Origin: an uncultured Rhizobiaceae group bacterium
GTDB taxonomy: Bacteria > Pseudomonadota > Alphaproteobacteria > Rhizobiales > Rhizobiaceae
Assembly (NCBI GenBank): GCA_937930845.1
Contig: CALHBJ010000003.1
Coordinates: forward strand, 178,636-242,635
Length of the DNA stretch: 64,000 nucleotides
Direction of reading: 5' to 3'
Shown piece after piece: positions 61,089 through 64,000 of the stretch. Under the pieces are notes generated by a model. The model searched no databases. It was not told where the DNA came from and saw only the letters and a list, made by a program, of their open reading frames with translations. Positions within the stretch are counted from its first letter, which is position 1; every line of letters begins with the position of its first letter. The position numbers were made by a program, and so were the translations under genes.

Positions 61089-62929
61089 GAACTGGTGCTG
61101 TCTTTACTGGATTTTGGAGTGGATGATTTAGCAGACTTGGTGTTGGCCGGAGGTGGCCCAAAGGCAATGAGGGTGTCGCCCGTTTCGGGAGATTGCCCCT
61201 TCTTGTTTTGCCTGAAAACCGTTGTTCCATTGGGTTTTACCCAGAACAGGACTTGCGTCTTTTCATCCCGCGATTGCTGATAGGCGTCAAAGCCAAATTC
61301 GTCTGTCAGCTTTGTGGCCTGAAATACCCAGCCGTTCCACATCTGACGGCGCAGCTCGGAGAAATCGAGGCCCTGTTCAAACAGATCCCGTCCACCGAGG
61401 GTGAAATTGAGGGATTGCCGATGGTTGTCATCGCTGAAATCGCCAATTTGATAGACGTTGCCGCGCCCGATTTCCGGGCCAAACTCGGTGCATACAAGTG
61501 CGTTGTAGGCGTCGTTGTCTGTGGCTGCGATGACATGGCCATATCGGTTAAGGGTGATATCGTGATGGGCGGCTTCGGACAGAACCTCACCAAAAAAGAC
61601 CGGAATGTTGGACAGGCGCGACCTGCGAATGTGGTTCCAATTGCTGTCTGCAATCAAAACCGGGAGATCTATTTCCACCAGTTTGGCCGCAAGGGCATTT
61701 GACCATTCGGAGCCACCAACAATGAGGATGCCCGGTTTGCGCGCCGATTTGAGGCGCAACAGGCTGGCCAGGGGCGACAGGGTGAAACCGTGCAACAATA
61801 TGGTGGAGGCGACCACGGCAAAGGTAAGCGCGGTAAGGCGAGTGCCGTCTTCGACGCCCATTTCGGCCAGTTCTGCGCCAAACAGACCGGAGACGGCAAC
61901 GGCAACAATACCGCGCGGTGCGATCCATGAAACCAGCACGCGCTCATTCAATGTCAATCCGCTGCCGGTAGTGGCAAGCATGATGGCAATTGGCCTGATG
62001 ACGAACAGGCACAATCCCACAAAGATTGCCGCGCCCCAGCCAAGGGAAATCAAGGCGTTCAGATCAAGCGACGCGGTCAACAGCACGAACAGGCCGGAAA
62101 CAAGCAGAACAGTCACGGTTTCCTTGAAGCGGCGCAATTCGGCCAGACTGGCCATGCGCTGATTGGCCATTGTGACACCCATGATCGTTACCGTGAGCAA
62201 TCCCGATTCCTTCAAAATCACATCGCTGACGGCATAGACGACCAAAACAGAAACCAGCAAAATGGGTGCTTTGAGATATTCAGGCACGTAGCCGCGCACG
62301 AAGGCTGCGCCGACAAAACGACCGGCGGCAAACCCGCCAATCAGGGCGGTGGCTGCGCCAATAATAAGGGTAAATACCAGGCCTCCGGCCCCATGGTTGC
62401 CGTGCAGTACGAGATAGGTCTCAAACGCGATAACTGCAAACAGGGCGCCAATGGGATCATTGATAATCGCTTCCCAGCGCAGCAGTGACGCGGTTCGAGA
62501 GCCCAATTGTGCCTGCCGGAGCAGCGGCATGATGACGGTTGGGCCGGTCACAACCAAAATCGCGCCCAGCACAATGGCAGATGGCCAGGAAAGCCCCGCC
62601 GCATAGTGGGCGGCGAGCGCTGACATAAACCAGACCAGCGGTCCACCGACCAAAATGATGGCACGGACGGCCCGGGAAGTCTCGCGAATTTCCTTGAAAT
62701 TGAGTGTCAGCCCGCCCTCAAACAGGATGATTGCGACCGATAATGCGATGATTGGTTTGTAGACCGCGCCGAGATCTTGCGCGGGATTGATATATCCAAA
62801 TACCGGGCCAATTAAAAAGCCGGCCACCAATAGCAGGGCGATGGCCGGGATGCGGATACGCCAGGCGATCCATTGGGCGGCCATTCCGGCCAATCCGATT
62901 GTGGCCAATTTGATAATAAGTCCTGACAT
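61085..62929 (-). CDS. Cation:proton antiporter with TrkA-N-like domain
   Basis: The 614-residue protein has about twelve hydrophobic segments (residues 1-400) typical of the CPA1 family, including ILVVTGPTVIMPLLRQA, a segment homologous to the ion-binding helix, and IINDPIGALFAVIAFE with the conserved ND. A cytoplasmic domain (about 405-560) has the start ILIVGGSEWSNALAAKL; the GxGxxG of TrkA-N is altered to GGSEWS, so NAD binding is uncertain. It exchanges Na+ or K+ for H+. The tail is Lys/Ser-rich. Confidence 0.88.
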   Translation of the reverse strand: MSGLIIKLATIGLAGMAAQWIAWRIRIPAIALLLVAGFLIGPVFGYINPAQDLGAVYKPIIALSVAIILFEGGLTLNFKEIRETSRAVRAIILVGGPLVWFMSALAAHYAAGLSWPSAIVLGAILVVTGPTVIMPLLRQAQLGSRTASLLRWEAIINDPIGALFAVIAFETYLVLHGNHGAGGLVFTLIIGAATALIGGFAAGRFVGAAFVRGYVPEYLKAPILLVSVLVVYAVSDVILKESGLLTVTIMGVTMANQRMASLAELRRFKETVTVLLVSGLFVLLTASLDLNALISLGWGAAIFVGLCLFVIRPIAIMLATTGSGLTLNERVLVSWIAPRGIVAVAVSGLFGAELAEMGVEDGTRLTALTFAVVASTILLHGFTLSPLASLLRLKSARKPGILIVGGSEWSNALAAKLVEIDLPVLIADSNWNHIRRSRLSNIPVFFGEVLSEAAHHDITLNRYGHVIAATDNDAYNALVCTEFGPEIGRGNVYQIGDFSDDNHRQSLNFTLGGRDLFEQGLDFSELRRQMWNGWVFQATKLTDEFGFDAYQQSRDEKTQVLFWVKPNGTTVFRQNKKGQSPETGDTLIAFGPPPANTKSAKSSTPKSSKDSTSS

Positions 62930-63016
62930 ATTCCAGCAGTATCGCTGTTGCCGCCAGGGCGCAATCGCGCAGGCGTTGATCCACAGTCCTGTTGATTGCG
63001 GGGTTGCAGGCTTTGG

Positions 63017-63265
63017 CTATGACAGGGCGGTTGTGCTGCCCATCATCAAGCCATTGGCGCAATAGACCTCAACTTCGCCGGACCATGCCTGTTTCAGGAT
63101 CACCCGCACAAAAGCGCGGGGCACATGGTCATCGGTTAGCACGACCAGCGTGTCGTCATAGGTTTGTACATCCAGGACGCTTAACCCCAGGAACACCTCG
63201 TTTTCGACCAGTTCTTCAATCTTGGCGAGTTCCAATTGCTGGCGCGGGGTCAGTGAATTTGCCAT
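63017..63265 (-). CDS. Small hypothetical protein
   Basis: The 82-residue protein begins MANSLTPRQQLELAKIEELV, then FLGLSVLDVQTYDDTLVVL and RAFVRVILKQAWSGEVEVYC. It looks like an alpha helix followed by several beta strands, cytoplasmic, without signal or membrane segment. I recognise no family. The ATG at 63265 is preceded by GGAAGC; a start seven codons upstream (63286) is possible. It lies downstream of a gap and upstream of the antiporter on the same strand. Confidence 0.6.
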   Translation of the reverse strand: MANSLTPRQQLELAKIEELVENEVFLGLSVLDVQTYDDTLVVLTDDHVPRAFVRVILKQAWSGEVEVYCANGLMMGSTTALS

Positions 63266-63286
63266 TGGGTGCTTCCGAATTCTCAA

Positions 63287-63560
63287 GCATTGGATCGAGG
63301 TGACAATGTCACTCTATGTTCGCCAATATCGGGTTAATGAAACCAGATTTCAGTGCGTTTTCTCACGTTTGGATTTCTCAAAACCGAGGCGCAGTGCCGG
63401 GGAGCAGTGCCGGGGAGCCGTGAATTGAGCAGCCCGATTGCTGGGTGTTGATCATCCCGTGGTTTGCGTTGCACACATCTAAATACCGTTGTGCCCGCCG
63501 TTCAATCTTTCTAACGTTCACGCTTTCTAACGTTCTCGACACTCAGTCGATGGGATCAGC
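63287..63560. other. Repeat-rich gap before the insertion sequence
   Basis: No gene is visible. A 13-bp unit (AGTGCCGGGGAGC) is repeated in tandem at 63393-63405 and 63406-63418. A second 13-bp unit (CTTTCTAACGTTC) is repeated at 63507-63519 and 63523-63535. The second pair lies just outside the insertion sequence. Confidence 0.7.
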
Positions 63561-63640
63561 CAATATGGACGGTAATCTCCCCGGAAATCAGCGGAGTTTT
63601 TGAGTAGAATTTTCTCACTACGATTGAAGAGGAAATTCGA

Positions 63641-63790
63641 ATGAAGAAGTCACGGTTTACCGAAGCCAAGATCATGGAAATCTTGAAGCAGGCGGAGGGC
63701 GGCGTCCCGATGCCATTCGCGTTTACCACGGCCCAGAATATATCAGCGCCACGCTTCAGGTTTGGGCTGCGCAGCGTGGAATTGAGCTGA
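63641..63790 (+). pseudogene. Truncated IS3 orfA
   Basis: The frame MKKSRFTEAKIMEILKQAEG matches the helix-turn-helix start of IS3-type OrfA, then leaves the family after GGVP and reads the deleted orfB in a wrong frame until a TGA at 63788-63790. Only 49 residues remain. The rest of the helix-turn-helix and the leucine zipper is lost. Confidence 0.82.
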
Positions 63791-64000
63791 TGTACATCCA
63801 GCCAGAAAAGCCTCAACAGAACGCCTATGTGGAGCGTTACAATCGAACCGTGCGTCAGGAATGGTTGGGCCAATATCACTTCGACACGCTGGAACAGGTT
63901 CAGGATCACGCCACACGATGGCTATGGACATACAACAACCAACGACCAAACATGGGAATAGGAGGAATAACGCCAGCGCAAAAGCTCAAACAGGCAGCAT
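63697..64000 (+). pseudogene. C-terminal fragment of IS3 orfB transposase
   Basis: The plus frame reads RRPDAIRVYHGPEYISATL, then IQPEKPQQNAYVERYNRTVR and NNQRPNMGIGGITPAQKL to the window end. It keeps the third DDE residue (E in YVERYN), but the expected catalytic Asp of 'RVDNGPEY' is Tyr here (RVYHGPEY), and the first Asp lies in the deleted part. The fragment is therefore inactive. Confidence 0.88.

Larger units (their letters stand above)
63560..64000 (+). mobile_element. Internally deleted IS3-family insertion sequence, right end cut by the window
   Basis: The start of the usual orfA (MKKSRFTEAKIMEILKQAEG) is joined, after only about 20 codons, to the C-terminal end of an orfB transposase, so more than half of the element is missing. 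The left end is approximate: GGAAATCAGCGGAGTTTTTG near 63580 resembles IS3 left ends, but the exact terminal repeat was not identified. The element is not able to make transposase. Confidence 0.83.

Overview
The window is a chromosomal segment of an alphaproteobacterium, most likely a member of the Hyphomicrobiales (Rhizobiales). The evidence is the gene order rsmH-ftsL-ftsI-murE-murF-mraY-murD-ftsW-murG-murC-murB-ddl-ftsQ-ftsA-ftsZ-lpxC-bamD-recN-ligA, preceded by a DnaJ/TerB protein, a cell-wall amidase and RNase P RNA. Base composition is roughly mid-50s % GC, with many GTG and TTG starts and four-base stop/start overlaps. I cannot name a genus or species from sequence alone.

Bases 1-30,700 are a mosaic of metabolic, transport and regulatory genes. 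In order they are: a cut-off TPR protein; a degenerate MarR-type regulator; a SulP anion transporter; a DUF1194 secreted protein; a Gfo/Idh/MocA oxidoreductase; a GNAT acetyltransferase; a PQQ-type sugar dehydrogenase; a MOSC protein; an ArsR-methyltransferase fusion; an amidase; several EamA exporters; an FAD oxidoreductase coupled to an unknown protein; a Spy/response-regulator/histidine-kinase operon that looks like a Cpx envelope-stress system; an extensin-like protein; and a fused 5-oxoprolinase/hydantoinase with a divergent winged-helix regulator and a perfect 20-bp palindrome between them. Then come a fucosyltransferase-like gene of low GC, an aldo/keto reductase plus a double SnoaL-fold protein, and an outer-membrane protein made of two tandem beta-barrels. 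A DjlA-like protein, an N-acetylmuramoyl-L-alanine amidase and a lytic transglycosylase lipoprotein lead into the cell-wall region.

Bases 30,767-56,763 hold rnpB and the division and cell-wall (dcw) cluster. Most neighbours overlap by 4 bp or lie a few bases apart, so translation is probably coupled. The cluster makes the peptidoglycan precursor (murE to murB, ddl), the divisome (ftsL, I, W, Q, A, Z), lipid A (lpxC), part of the outer-membrane assembly machine (bamD), and DNA repair and replication proteins (recN, ligA). A strong terminator follows ftsZ and another follows bamD. No mraZ is present at its usual place before rsmH.

Bases 56,775-64,000 carry an AzlC/AzlD amino-acid exporter pair, an aminopeptidase P, a 54-residue DUF1127-like protein with its own terminator, prmA coupled to a cation/proton antiporter, a small unknown protein, and finally an IS3-family insertion sequence wrecked by an internal deletion and cut by the window end.

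The most interesting items are the CpxR-like GTAAA-N5-GTAAA site in front of the Spy/two-component operon, the duplicated-barrel outer-membrane protein, the hydantoinase operator, the dispersed 37-nt hairpin element, the missing mraZ combined with an extended RsmH, and the long lpxC leader.
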